From positions 62,001-126,000 of the forward strand of contig NZ_BARG01000044.1 in NCBI RefSeq assembly GCF_000376565.1: a DNA stretch of 64,000 nt, written 5' to 3'. Within the stretch, counting starts at the first letter, position 1, and each line of letters starts with the position of its first letter. The position numbers and the translations under genes were made by a program. The notes beneath the pieces are model-generated. The model did no database searches. It saw only the letters and a list, made by a program, of their open reading frames with translations, and was not told the DNA's origin. The DNA is from Streptomyces hokutonensis. Lineage in GTDB: Bacteria; Actinomycetota; Actinomycetes; Streptomycetales; Streptomycetaceae. This document shows positions 17,061-23,717 of the stretch, one piece after another.

Positions 17061-17618
17061 TCAGGAGGCAGGTGCTGGCGGCGTGATCGGGTAGCCGTCT
17101 TCCAGCACCACCGCGCCGACGGTGGCGCGGGCGTGGAGAGCGGCCAGGGCGCGGCGGGAGTTCCCGGGCGCCATCAGGGCGGGGAGGTCGGCGGGGTCGA
17201 TGAAGTCGACGCCTTCGATCTCGCCTTGGCGCGGGCGGATCGCGGCGATCTGATCGCTGTCCCAGGTACCGCCGTCGAAGACATAGATGATCTCGCCGGG
17301 GAAGCGTGTGGCGGGATCGAAGCCGGGTGCGGTGGACGGGACCCAGTCCACCGCCAGTGTCCGGCTGACGGCCAGGTGGACGCCGAGTTCCTCCAGGACC
17401 TCGCGGGCAGCGGCCTCGGTGGGGGCCTCCGTGGTGTCCACGCCGCCGCCGGGCAGGAGCCGTGTAGTGCGGTAGGTGACGCGCTGGAGCAGGATGCGGC
17501 CTGCTGCGTCGGTGATGAGCACGGACACGCCGGTCCAGAGCGTCGCCCGGGAGGCACCGTACGCGGCGACCGTCATCGCGGTGCCGGCTGAGTCGGCAGC
17601 GTCGCGGGGGGATTCCAT
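17061..17618 (-). CDS. NUDIX hydrolase
   Basis: 185 aa from ATG 17618 (preceded by CGGAGA). The Nudix box runs GGGVDTTEAPTEAAAREVLEELGV, slightly divergent in that it has REVLEE instead of REXXEE plus xGU. The strand before it (GRILLQRVTYRTTRLLPGG) is typical. The substrate is unknown. It sits between another NUDIX gene (37 bp upstream) and the EEP gene in the same direction, so a multi-enzyme operon cleaning up phosphorylated metabolites is plausible. Confidence 0.82.
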   Translation of the reverse strand: MESPRDAADSAGTAMTVAAYGASRATLWTGVSVLITDAAGRILLQRVTYRTTRLLPGGGVDTTEAPTEAAAREVLEELGVHLAVSRTLAVDWVPSTAPGFDPATRFPGEIIYVFDGGTWDSDQIAAIRPRQGEIEGVDFIDPADLPALMAPGNSRRALAALHARATVGAVVLEDGYPITPPAPAS

Positions 17619-17656
17619 GCGTTCTCCGATCGTGCGGGGCGGGCGGGTGCAGCGCA

Positions 17657-18331
17657 TCACTGAAGCTCGATCGTCGTCAGACCCTGGGAGGCGGCGAACG
17701 GCGTGAACTCGGCGGGCGTGTGATCGATGGGGAGGCTGGGGCGCCATGCCGTGAGGCATTGGGCGCTGGGGGTGAACAGCCCATCAGGCAGTCGGTCGAG
17801 CGGATACCACCGCCAGTCCCCGACGCCCTCGCCCTCCTGGTCGGTGGGTTCGCCGTCCCATGAGGTGACGACCGCGGCCACCGTGAGTCGCACAACGCCA
17901 CCTACCTCGTCCACCAGCGTCCCGAGGAGGACCACGTCTTCCTCGCGGGCCGTGCAGCCCGTCTCCTCCGCGAGTTCGCGGACGACGGCCCCTTTCATCG
18001 ACTCGCCCAAGTCGAATTTGCCGCCCGGAAGTTCGCGCGTGCCCCGGCGGTGAAGGCCGAGAAGCAGGCCCTTCGGGCCGTAGAGGATGGCCCCGACTCC
18101 CAACGCCCCGTTGGGTTCTGGGGGCCGGCTGGTGCGGGGCCGGCTGGTCACCCGGGCACGGCGTCGGACCTGGAAGAGCGAGCAGGCGACAGGGTTGTCT
18201 TCGTCCGGGGCGGTGAGGACGTCGATCTGGTCCACGACGAGGCCCTGCTCGACGAACAGGTCCTCCCACAGGGATGGGGCCAGCACCTTCTCCGAACTAC
18301 CGCTATGCGACCGTGTACGCCGCGCCGTCAC
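17657..18331 (-). CDS. NUDIX hydrolase
   Basis: 224 aa. The Nudix box is GGKFDLGESMKGAVVRELAEETGC (GKxDLGE...RELAEETG), a clear match. The preceding segment (NGALGVGAILYGPKGLLLGLHRRG) resembles MutT/8-oxo-dGTPase-like proteins. A longer frame reaches 18385, but its first residues are Arg-rich and unlike protein. I chose GTG 18331, which overlaps the stop of a 34-codon ORF by GTGA. The gene heads the NUDIX-NUDIX-EEP-2H series. Confidence 0.78.
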   Translation of the reverse strand: MTARRTRSHSGSSEKVLAPSLWEDLFVEQGLVVDQIDVLTAPDEDNPVACSLFQVRRRARVTSRPRTSRPPEPNGALGVGAILYGPKGLLLGLHRRGTRELPGGKFDLGESMKGAVVRELAEETGCTAREEDVVLLGTLVDEVGGVVRLTVAAVVTSWDGEPTDQEGEGVGDWRWYPLDRLPDGLFTPSAQCLTAWRPSLPIDHTPAEFTPFAASQGLTTIELQ

Positions 18332-18432
18332 GGACCTCCGAACAACGCGTGCCCTGCGGCTTCCGCCCCGGCGCGCGCCTGGCATATTTCCGCCGCCAAT
18401 CGGCGCAACGCTGACTCGCGTCCTTCACTCAT
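18328..18432 (-). CDS. 34-residue peptide coupled to the NUDIX gene
   Basis: ATG 18432 to TGA 18328, starting MSEGRESALRRLAAEICQAR. GGGGG lies six bases upstream, and the stop overlaps the NUDIX start (GTGA). It is helical and alanine-rich. It may be a real small protein or only a leader peptide that couples translation. No homologue was recognised. Confidence 0.4.
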   Translation of the reverse strand: MSEGRESALRRLAAEICQARAGAEAAGHALFGGP

Positions 18433-18522
18433 TCATAGCCCCCGTACCTGCTGGCGCACCCACTCCACGGGAGGGCTGCGTCAGGTGAGGTCGCGGCTGT
18501 CCACCGGTACTTCAGGGGCATG

Positions 18523-18559
18523 GGCTGCTCCTCCCGCGCCGACCCTGGGAGGAGCAGCC
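18523..18559. terminator. strong hairpin, probable bidirectional terminator
   Basis: GGCTGCTCCTCCC (18523-18535) and GGGAGGAGCAGCC (18547-18559) are perfect 13-bp complements with an 11-nt loop. It lies between the divergent minus-strand NUDIX series and the plus-strand operon at 18621, so it insulates the two, or it is an attenuator for one of them. Confidence 0.55.
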
Positions 18560-18580
18560 ACTAGCTGCGTACGTTACCAG

Positions 18581-18596
18581 TTGCTAAGATTGGCAA
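18581..18596. promoter_or_regulatory. 16-bp dyad, candidate ArsR operator
   Basis: TTGCTAAGATTGGCAA is an inverted repeat (TTGCYAA-GA-TTRGCAA) 25 bp before the first start of the zinc ribbon-STAS-ArsR operon, whose last gene is an ArsR repressor. Position and symmetry suit autoregulation. Confidence 0.5.
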
Positions 18597-18620
18597 TTCA
18601 TGGATTACCTAGGAGGCGCG

Positions 18621-18827
18621 ATGCGCGTCACACCGATTCGCGGCAGGAGTGCTCCCGTCCTGCTCTGCTCGGCGTGCGGACTGCTGTGCCGGCCCTCCGC
18701 ACTGGACGGCCAGGGACGGTGTTCGCGATGCGAGAGTTCCCGGCTCGGTCAGTACGTGTCCGGCACCAGCCGCAAGCCGGCTCGGACCGGTCTGTTGCGT
18801 TTCCGGCAGCGACTGGGGTGGTGGTGA
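18621..18827 (+). CDS. small zinc-ribbon protein
   Basis: 68 aa from ATG 18621, with AGGAGG five bases upstream (18611-18616). An earlier in-frame ATG at 18600 lacks a site. It contains LLCSACGLLC followed by GRCSRCESSRLG, that is C-x2-C...C-x2-C, a zinc ribbon. The C-terminus is basic. It is the first gene of an operon in which each stop overlaps the next start by GTGA. Likely a regulatory or adaptor protein. Confidence 0.65.
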   Translation: MRVTPIRGRSAPVLLCSACGLLCRPSALDGQGRCSRCESSRLGQYVSGTSRKPARTGLLRFRQRLGWW

Positions 18828-19150
18828 GCGTGCGCTGGGACTTCACGGAGCATGACGGCGTGGGCGTGCTGCACCTGTTCGGTTTCCTGGGCCGTCAGGA
18901 CACGCACCGCTTCGAGGGAGCTGTGGACTGGGTCCGCTCCCGCTCGAACGGCACGCTGGTGCTCGACCTGTCCGGCCTGCTCGGCTGGAGCGAGGAGGGT
19001 GAGGCCGCCGTGGTGCGCGCCGCACGGAGCCCGCTGGCCGTGTGCGGACTGCTCGACCGCCCCGCGCCGCTGCTGAGCGGAGACACGAGCGGGCTCATCC
19101 GGATCTCCTCCGACCTCCGTTCCGCCCTGGCCTACCTGGCCAGAGCGTGA
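18824..19150 (+). CDS. STAS-domain protein (anti-sigma-factor antagonist-like)
   Basis: 108 aa. The STAS fold is indicated by VGVLHLFGFLGRQDTHRFEG, then NGTLVLDLSGLLGWSEEGEAAV and SPLAVCGL. The residue normally phosphorylated in anti-anti-sigma factors (Ser/Thr in D-x-S-x-x-x-x-x-D/S) lies in LDLSGLLGWSEEG. It starts at GTG 18824, overlapping the upstream stop. GTG 18830 is possible. In partner switching such proteins bind HATPase anti-sigma kinases, and a HATPase protein is encoded nearby at 20913. Confidence 0.72.
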   Translation: MSVRWDFTEHDGVGVLHLFGFLGRQDTHRFEGAVDWVRSRSNGTLVLDLSGLLGWSEEGEAAVVRAARSPLAVCGLLDRPAPLLSGDTSGLIRISSDLRSALAYLARA

Positions 19151-19512
19151 GCACACCGCCGCCGTACCAGCTCAAGGCCGGCTTCTTCAAAACCCTCGGC
19201 CACCCGGTGCGCGTCTGCGTGCTGGAACTGCTCAGCCTGCGCGAGTACGCCGTGGGCGAGATGCTTCCCGAGGCCGGCGTCGAAGCCGCCCATCTCTCCC
19301 AGCAACTGGCCATCCTGCGCCGCGCGAATCTGGTCGTCGCGCGCAGGGAAGGGACCACCGTCTACTACCGCCTCACCACCCCCGAGGTGGCCGGCCTGCT
19401 GGCCGCGGCCCACGGCATCCTCGGCGGTGTCCTGGCGGGCCGGGCCGGGCTCCTCGCAGATCTCCAGGCGGCGCCGGCCGCTGACCTCCCACCTCACCCA
19501 CGCCCGGCCTGA
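19147..19512 (+). CDS. ArsR-family transcriptional repressor
   Basis: 121 aa. A winged helix-turn-helix is evident in FFKTLGHPVRVCVLELL, LSQQLAILRRANLVVARREG and TTVYYRLTTPEVAGLL. No metal-binding CxC motif of classical ArsR is present, so it may sense something else. GTG 19147 overlaps the STAS stop. It is a paralogue of the repressor at 21522. The dyad at 18581 is its probable operator. Confidence 0.85.
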   Translation: MSTPPPYQLKAGFFKTLGHPVRVCVLELLSLREYAVGEMLPEAGVEAAHLSQQLAILRRANLVVARREGTTVYYRLTTPEVAGLLAAAHGILGGVLAGRAGLLADLQAAPAADLPPHPRPA

Positions 19513-19543
19513 CGCTGCGGCCCTCCTGCTCTTGGAGCCGACG

Positions 19544-19960
19544 ATGCCTTCCCCTACGCCCACCACCGCCGACGCGATGCTCGCGCCGGAAGTCCAGGTC
19601 AGCGATCACACCAGTATCGACAGGGCCCTCGACGTGCTCCGCGGATCCCACACGGAGTTCGTCCTCATCCGTGACGACACCGGGCGGTGCGCCGGCCTCG
19701 TCACCCGCGAGCAGCTCGCCGTTCCCGGAGCGAAGCCCTGGTACGCCGAGAACACCCGCGTACGTGACATCGCGCCCGACCACAGCCCGTTCGCACGTCC
19801 CGGCATGGCGGCCGTGGACGTGGCCGCCGACATGCGGGAGCGCTCGCTGGCGGCCCTGCCCGTCGTCGACGACGACGGCTTCGCCCTGGGCATCGTCACC
19901 GCCACGGGGCTGGAGACGGTTCTCGCGGCATCGGCAGGCGGCACGGCCGAGCGGCCCTGA
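19544..19960 (+). CDS. CBS-domain pair protein
   Basis: 138 aa, two CBS domains: about 10-65 (VQVSDHTSIDRALDVLRG...FVLIRDDTGRCAGLVTREQL) and 72-130 (VRDIAPDHSP...LAALPVVDDDGFALGIVTATGL). Stand-alone CBS pairs bind adenosyl ligands and act as energy sensors. They are frequent in dormancy-type islands. ATG 19544 follows TTGGAG. It lies 31 bp after the ArsR gene and may be part of the same transcript. Confidence 0.85.
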   Translation: MPSPTPTTADAMLAPEVQVSDHTSIDRALDVLRGSHTEFVLIRDDTGRCAGLVTREQLAVPGAKPWYAENTRVRDIAPDHSPFARPGMAAVDVAADMRERSLAALPVVDDDGFALGIVTATGLETVLAASAGGTAERP

Positions 19961-20070
19961 CGGTGTGCCGACCGGCGGCTGGGCCTCGTCCCTTCCCTGC
20001 GGTCCGCATGATCGCGGCGTCCTGCGGTCCACCCGAGCCTTTCCCTCTCTCACACCAGGAATGACCCACC

Positions 20071-20595
20071 ATGAGCCAGTGGCTACCGCGCAGACGCCAC
20101 AGCGGCGAGCGGCGTCCGCCCCTGCCCGGCGCGGCACCCGCCCCCGGGGCGGCGCTTCCGCTGCGGCACGATCCCTTCCGGCACGCCATCATCGTGGGAT
20201 ACAGCGGATCCCCCTCCGACGAGCACACCCTTGCCTACGCCAGCGGCATGGCGCGCCGAGCCGGCCGCGGTCTGGTGATTGTCCACGTGACCCACCGGCT
20301 GCCCAGCCCCGGCTGGTGGGAGGGCGGCGATCCCATGGCTCTCCTCGACCTCCCCGATGACAGCAGCGAGCGCCTGACCGACGCCCTGCTCCGTTCCGGG
20401 CAGCTCACACAGGTGCCCTGGGTCGCCGTCCACACCCGCGGCGACATCCGGCGCGGGCTCGAAGAGATCGGCAGGCGGTATGCGGCGGACGCCATCGTCG
20501 TCGGCGCGAGCCGCAGCGTCGCCGCCCGGCTGTTCGGCCGCGTCGGCAGCCGCCTGGCCCGGCAGCCCCGGCATCCCGTGATCATCATCCCGTAG
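20071..20595 (+). CDS. universal stress protein (UspA family), single domain
   Basis: 174 aa. After a Pro/Arg-rich N-terminal tail (1-35), the UspA core begins HAIIVGYSGSPSDEHTLAYA and ends ADAIVVGASRSVAARLFGRVGSRLARQPRHPVIIIP. The ATP-binding-type G-x2-G-x9-G-[ST] motif is partly degenerate (VGASRSVAARLFGRVGSRL). AGGA precedes the ATG. A second, tandem-domain USP lies at 45040. Predicted cytoplasmic nucleotide-binding stress protein. Confidence 0.85.
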   Translation: MSQWLPRRRHSGERRPPLPGAAPAPGAALPLRHDPFRHAIIVGYSGSPSDEHTLAYASGMARRAGRGLVIVHVTHRLPSPGWWEGGDPMALLDLPDDSSERLTDALLRSGQLTQVPWVAVHTRGDIRRGLEEIGRRYAADAIVVGASRSVAARLFGRVGSRLARQPRHPVIIIP

Positions 20596-20609
20596 CGACG
20601 GACACGTCA

Positions 20610-20626
20610 GTCCGCTTCCGGCGGAC
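20610..20626 (+). terminator. hairpin after the USP gene
   Basis: GTCCGC (20610-20615), five-base loop, GCGGAC (20621-20626), 15 bp behind the USP stop codon. Perfect and GC-rich, a plausible terminator without a U-tract, as is usual in actinomycetes. Confidence 0.45.
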
Positions 20627-20682
20627 GGTGGCGTCACCCCCGAGCGGGCAGGCCCCCGCCAGGATCCTCACCCCGCGTACAC

Positions 20683-20698
20683 TTGAAGAATTCTTCAA
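20683..20698. promoter_or_regulatory. perfect 16-bp palindrome TTGAAGAATTCTTCAA, candidate ArsR operator
   Basis: The palindrome lies 46 bp before the first micro-ORF of the HATPase operon. A near-identical copy (TTGAAGAAGTCTTCAA) lies at 22136, upstream of the ArsR gene at 21522. The matched pair strongly suggests that this ArsR protein controls both promoters. Confidence 0.65.
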
Positions 20699-20743
20699 TT
20701 AGGCAGTTGCCGAAATTACTAGGCGCTGAGGAAGTAGAGGGTC

Positions 20744-20848
20744 ATGAGAGCGAGGTCCCGGATCCGCTCGTGCTCGCAGGGCGAGCCGGTCGACGCCGAG
20801 CGGATGCGCAGCGGCCGGTGGCCGAACACCGGGGAGAGCGGGAAGTGA
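20744..20848 (+). CDS. 34-residue micro-ORF heading the HATPase operon
   Basis: ATG 20744 to TGA 20848, starting MRARSRIRSCSQGEPVDAER. AGAGGG lies directly upstream. The stop overlaps the next GTG (GTGA, 20845-20848). It is basic and Arg-rich. It lies under the palindrome at 20683. It may be a small protein or a translational coupler. Confidence 0.42.
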   Translation: MRARSRIRSCSQGEPVDAERMRSGRWPNTGESGK

Positions 20849-20916
20849 GCAGGATGCCGGCATTGCTGCCCGTCCACTTGCGGGACGGGTTGCGCGCTGC
20901 GGAGGCGGCGCGGTGA
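20845..20916 (+). CDS. 23-residue micro-ORF
   Basis: GTG 20845 to TGA 20916 (MSRMPALLPVHLRDGLRAAEA). Both ends overlap neighbouring frames by GTGA: the preceding 34-codon ORF and the HATPase gene at 20913. Three coupled frames in a row are unlikely by chance. Helical, no known family. Confidence 0.38.
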   Translation: MSRMPALLPVHLRDGLRAAEAAR

Positions 20917-21383
20917 CGGGCCGCGACCGGTTCAGGCCGTGCCGACGGGTCCGGCCCGCGGCGGCTGTCAGCGCCGTGCCGCCGCCGGTGGCACGGTACT
21001 GCGTGTCGGTGGAGATGGCGCCGGAGGCGGTGACACGGGCCCGTGAGGCAGTGGCAAAGGGCCTCGCCGAGGTCGGCGTCATGGCGGATTCCGCATTCGC
21101 CGACGCGGTGCTGCTCGTGGTCAGCGAACTGGTCGCGAACGTGGGGCGGCACGCGCCGCGCTGCCCCATCGCCGACGTGGAACTCACGGTAGGAGCGGGG
21201 CACCTCGTCGTCGGCGTCGCGGACGATGAACCCCGGCTTCCCGCTCTGGGGCCCGGCGAGCTGGGTGCGGGACTGCAGTTGGTGGCGGAGCTGGCCGCCG
21301 CCCACGGGGGCGGCATCGGCGCGAAGCCGGCCGTCAACCGCGACGGCAAGGTCGTCCTGGTCCGCTTCCGCATGCCGTCGTAG
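20913..21383 (+). CDS. HATPase_c anti-sigma-factor-type protein
   Basis: 156 aa. A histidine-kinase-like ATPase fold of the RsbW/SpoIIAB type: N-box SELVANVGRHAP (usual SELVTNAVRH), G1 region VVGVADDEPRLP and G2 region GAGLQLVAELAAAHGG. The N-box carries V-G in place of the usual N-A. The Asn of VANVGRH is retained, so ATP binding is plausible. These proteins bind sigma factors or STAS antagonists, and a STAS protein is encoded 1.8 kb upstream. GTG 20913 overlaps the preceding stop. Confidence 0.75.
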   Translation: MTGRDRFRPCRRVRPAAAVSAVPPPVARYCVSVEMAPEAVTRAREAVAKGLAEVGVMADSAFADAVLLVVSELVANVGRHAPRCPIADVELTVGAGHLVVGVADDEPRLPALGPGELGAGLQLVAELAAAHGGGIGAKPAVNRDGKVVLVRFRMPS

Positions 21384-21439
21384 CAATCGGTTCCGTCGCA
21401 GGAAGTCCGAGGAGATTGCAGGGTGAAGGGAAACGGCAC

Positions 21440-21610
21440 GTGAGTGACGAGACGGCCAAGCGGCCGAAGGGCAAGAAGAAGGCCAGGGCCACAGACCGGG
21501 ACAGCCGGATCCAGCGCGGGGTCATGATCCGGGCGGGCCTGTACATCTTCGGAACGCACATCGTCGCCGCGTGGGTGATGCTGCTCTTCTACCTCGGTCA
21601 GCACAAGTAG
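21440..21610 (+). CDS. small single-pass membrane protein (DUF6126-like)
   Basis: 56 aa from GTG 21440 (GAAGGG upstream). A very basic N-terminus (KRPKGKKKARATDRDSRIQR) precedes one membrane helix (GLYIFGTHIVAAWVMLLFYL). The arrangement resembles the DUF6126 proteins of Streptomyces. The positive-inside rule puts the N-terminus in the cytoplasm. It follows the HATPase gene by 56 bp. Its 3' end overlaps the 3' end of the convergent ArsR gene. Confidence 0.65.
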   Translation: MSDETAKRPKGKKKARATDRDSRIQRGVMIRAGLYIFGTHIVAAWVMLLFYLGQHK

Positions 21611-22028
21611 CGCCCGAGGACTCAGGATCGTGGACTGGTTCCCCCGGGGCGAGGGCCGGCTGAGGGTCTGCCTGCTGGAGTTCGGCGGGCAACTCGCTCT
21701 GGCCAGTGATCAGTTCGAACAAGATCCGGCGCGCCGCGCCCAGGAGCTCGGCCACATCGCCGCCGGCCAGGGCGTAGCTGACGGCAGAGCCCTCCCGGAT
21801 GGGCACCCCGATCCCCGAGCGGCGCAGAACGGCCGGTTGCTGGGAGAGGCCGGACGGTTCGACCTCGATCTCGCCGAGCAGGTCGCGTACGGGGATGGGG
21901 TCGTTCTGCAGCGGTTCCAGGACCCGGACGCGTACCGGGTGTCCGAGCATCCGGAAGAACTTGGCCTTGGCCTGGCAGAGAAGGACCTGCGGGGTAAATC
22001 TCTCCCTGCCGCATGCGGCGGGCTGCAT
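21522..22028 (-). CDS. ArsR-family repressor (possibly degenerating)
   Basis: 168 aa from ATG 22028 (MQPAACGRERFTP). The winged helix is clear: AKFFRMLGHPVRVRVLEPL, SGLSQQPAVLRRSGIG, GSAVSYALAGGDVAELL. Compared with its paralogue at 19147, the recognition region has SQQPAVL in place of SQQLAIL, and LEPL in place of LELL. Two prolines inside helices may impair DNA binding. The C-terminal 45 residues are unusual (PTRRRCAFRRCTGPPGS) and overlap the DUF6126-like gene by 89 bp, so the original stop may have been lost. Operator candidates are at 22136 and 20683. Confidence 0.7.
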   Translation of the reverse strand: MQPAACGRERFTPQVLLCQAKAKFFRMLGHPVRVRVLEPLQNDPIPVRDLLGEIEVEPSGLSQQPAVLRRSGIGVPIREGSAVSYALAGGDVAELLGAARRILFELITGQSELPAELQQADPQPALAPGEPVHDPESSGATCADRGRRAASPTRRRCAFRRCTGPPGS

Positions 22029-22135
22029 CCGGGCCCGTTGGCCCTGGACGTGCCACCGCAGACAGTCATGCCGACCGATCCTCGTGCATCCGGCCCCGCA
22101 TGCCCATGGAATTGACCTGGTGCAGATGTGACCAA

Positions 22136-22151
22136 TTGAAGAAGTCTTCAA
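22136..22151. promoter_or_regulatory. 16-bp dyad TTGAAGAAGTCTTCAA, candidate ArsR operator
   Basis: Fifteen of its 16 bases match the palindrome at 20683; only the central AT has become GT. It lies about 110 bp upstream of the ArsR start at 22028 and 37 bp from the end of the roadblock-like gene. Consistent with autoregulation. Confidence 0.6.
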
Positions 22152-22187
22152 GTCGTGGGCGTGCGAGGCTGCGGAGCACGCGGCTTT

Positions 22188-22562
22188 CTACACGTCCAGT
22201 TGGCCCTCGACAGTCCTGAGCTGGTGGCGGGCCATGGCGAGGTTCGATTTCTTCCTGTCGAGCACAAGGTAGAGGAACAAGCCGTTGCCACTGCGGCCCT
22301 TGAGCGGCCGGAGGATGTGATAGTGACTGACGAGTGTGATCAGGATGTCCTCGATCTCACCCTTGAGTCCGAGATGTTCCATGGTGCGGAGCTCGGATCG
22401 GATCACGTCCGTGTTGCCCGCCGCCGCAACAGTCAGGTCGAGGTCCTTGCCACCCCCCAGAGTGCCCAGCGCCATACCGCTGGTGAAGTCGACCAGAGCA
22501 GTTCCCAAAGCGCCCTCGATCGACGTCATGATGTCCTTCAGACAGATCTCCACATTGCTCAT
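22188..22562 (-). CDS. roadblock/LC7-like protein
   Basis: 124 aa. ATG 22562 is preceded by GGAGGAG. The sequence MSNVEICLKDIMTSIEGALG followed by TALVDFTSGMALGTLGGG and IEDILITLVSHYHILRPLKG...LFLYLVLDRKKSNLAMARHQLR fits a roadblock-type alpha/beta sandwich. These domains regulate small GTPases or scaffold signalling. No GTPase gene is adjacent. A longer upstream frame exists but is not protein-like. Confidence 0.6.
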   Translation of the reverse strand: MSNVEICLKDIMTSIEGALGTALVDFTSGMALGTLGGGKDLDLTVAAAGNTDVIRSELRTMEHLGLKGEIEDILITLVSHYHILRPLKGRSGNGLFLYLVLDRKKSNLAMARHQLRTVEGQLDV

Positions 22563-22973
22563 GCAGGCATCTCCTCCTTGTCGCTGCGAGACTCGGGCGT
22601 GGCCCTCCTCGCCGGTGCCCCGGACCTTACGTAGTGCCGTGGCCCGGCAGCCCCGTTGTTCCTGTACTGGCCGAGGGAGCCCCGAAAAGGGCGGATGATG
22701 CGATGCCTGCGACCGCTCGTGCTCGGCGAATGGCGCTCCCGGCAACCCCGATGCCGCCGTCGACGAACGGATCATCGATTCATGTGGCGGTCCGGTAGAG
22801 GCACTGGGCGGCTCCGGCTCCAATGACCGATCGAGCGCGTGCACGACGCCGGCGCAGCCAGCTGCTACGGGCGGCGGGCTCGGTCGACGGCCTCACCCCC
22901 GTCCCGTCCCATTCGCCCTGCGTTGTACGTGATCTTGAGCTGGTGACCAGAGTTCCTGGCACCTGGTGGTGCG
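22563..22973. other. non-coding or decayed DNA
   Basis: No frame with convincing coding character. It includes the promoter of the roadblock-like gene and lies at the edge of the transposon-rich region. Confidence 0.4.
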
Positions 22974-23177
22974 TTGGTGGTCCAAGGAGAGACTCTTCGC
23001 TCCCTGCGCGGAGATGCAGGTGCACGGTATGCCCGGGGCTCGGACACGAACCCCAGCGCGAAGGATCCGGTGGAGACGAAACTGCACACCGCGGTCTGCA
23101 AGGGCACAGTCACCCTCGCCGCCGCGCAGAATGCGATCGTCACCGACTGGACCACTGCGCTCAGCGGACTCGGCTGA
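22974..23177 (+). pseudogene. C-terminal remnant of a conserved Streptomyces protein
   Basis: The frame reads DTNPSAKDPVETKLHTAVC followed by KGTVTLAAAQNAIVTDWTTAL. This resembles the C-terminal motif (K-D-x-V-E-x-x-L-H-x-x-V-C-x-G-x-x-x-L-x-x-A-Q-x-A-I-x-x-D-W) of a widespread secreted or HNH-associated Streptomyces protein. The N-terminal part is missing and no ribosome binding site is present. It is a truncated relic at the border of the IS nest. Confidence 0.45.
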
Positions 23178-23717
23178 GGCACCGCGCCGCGCAGCCGGAG
23201 AGGCAACTGTCGCGGTGCGGAGGCGAATTCAGCCGGATGTGGCACGCGGGAGACGGCGGGTATGAGACCGTGGCGGTCATCTGGCCCGTCACTTCCCCCC
23301 GTAGCGGCGGGCCGGACCCGTTCCTGCGGGCGAGCGTGCCGGCGGCGGGCGGGCCGATGCCCGTCAGGGCGCGTACGGCGTCGACGGTGACGAGGGCAGT
23401 GAGCCCGTAAGAGGCTGCGCCAGGGCCCAGCCGGGGCAGTTCGGGCCGACCCGGGTACCGTCGCCCTCCCAGTTCCGGCAACCGTCGACACACTGCGGAC
23501 TGCTCAGCCGTCGGAGCGTCAGAAACGCTGCGGCAAAGGGAGATTCGCTCACGGTATCTCCCCGTGTAGCGACTGCCGCGCTGTCCTGTACGCATCCCCG
23601 GCGATCGGTCGGTGTGGCTGAGCATGATAGCGCCGTATAGGCAATGTTTGCCCTGTTGCGATGTGACGCGCCGTCCCGATGCTGTGTCGGGCGGCGCGTG
23701 GCCGTCACTCTGTCCGG
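23178..23717. other. non-coding DNA before the first IS630 gene
   Basis: 540 bp with no convincing gene. Small dyads (GGCAA-N3-TTGCC near 23653; a stem near 23672-23697) lie close to the transposase start and could belong to the IS end, but a matching right-hand end was not found. Confidence 0.35.
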
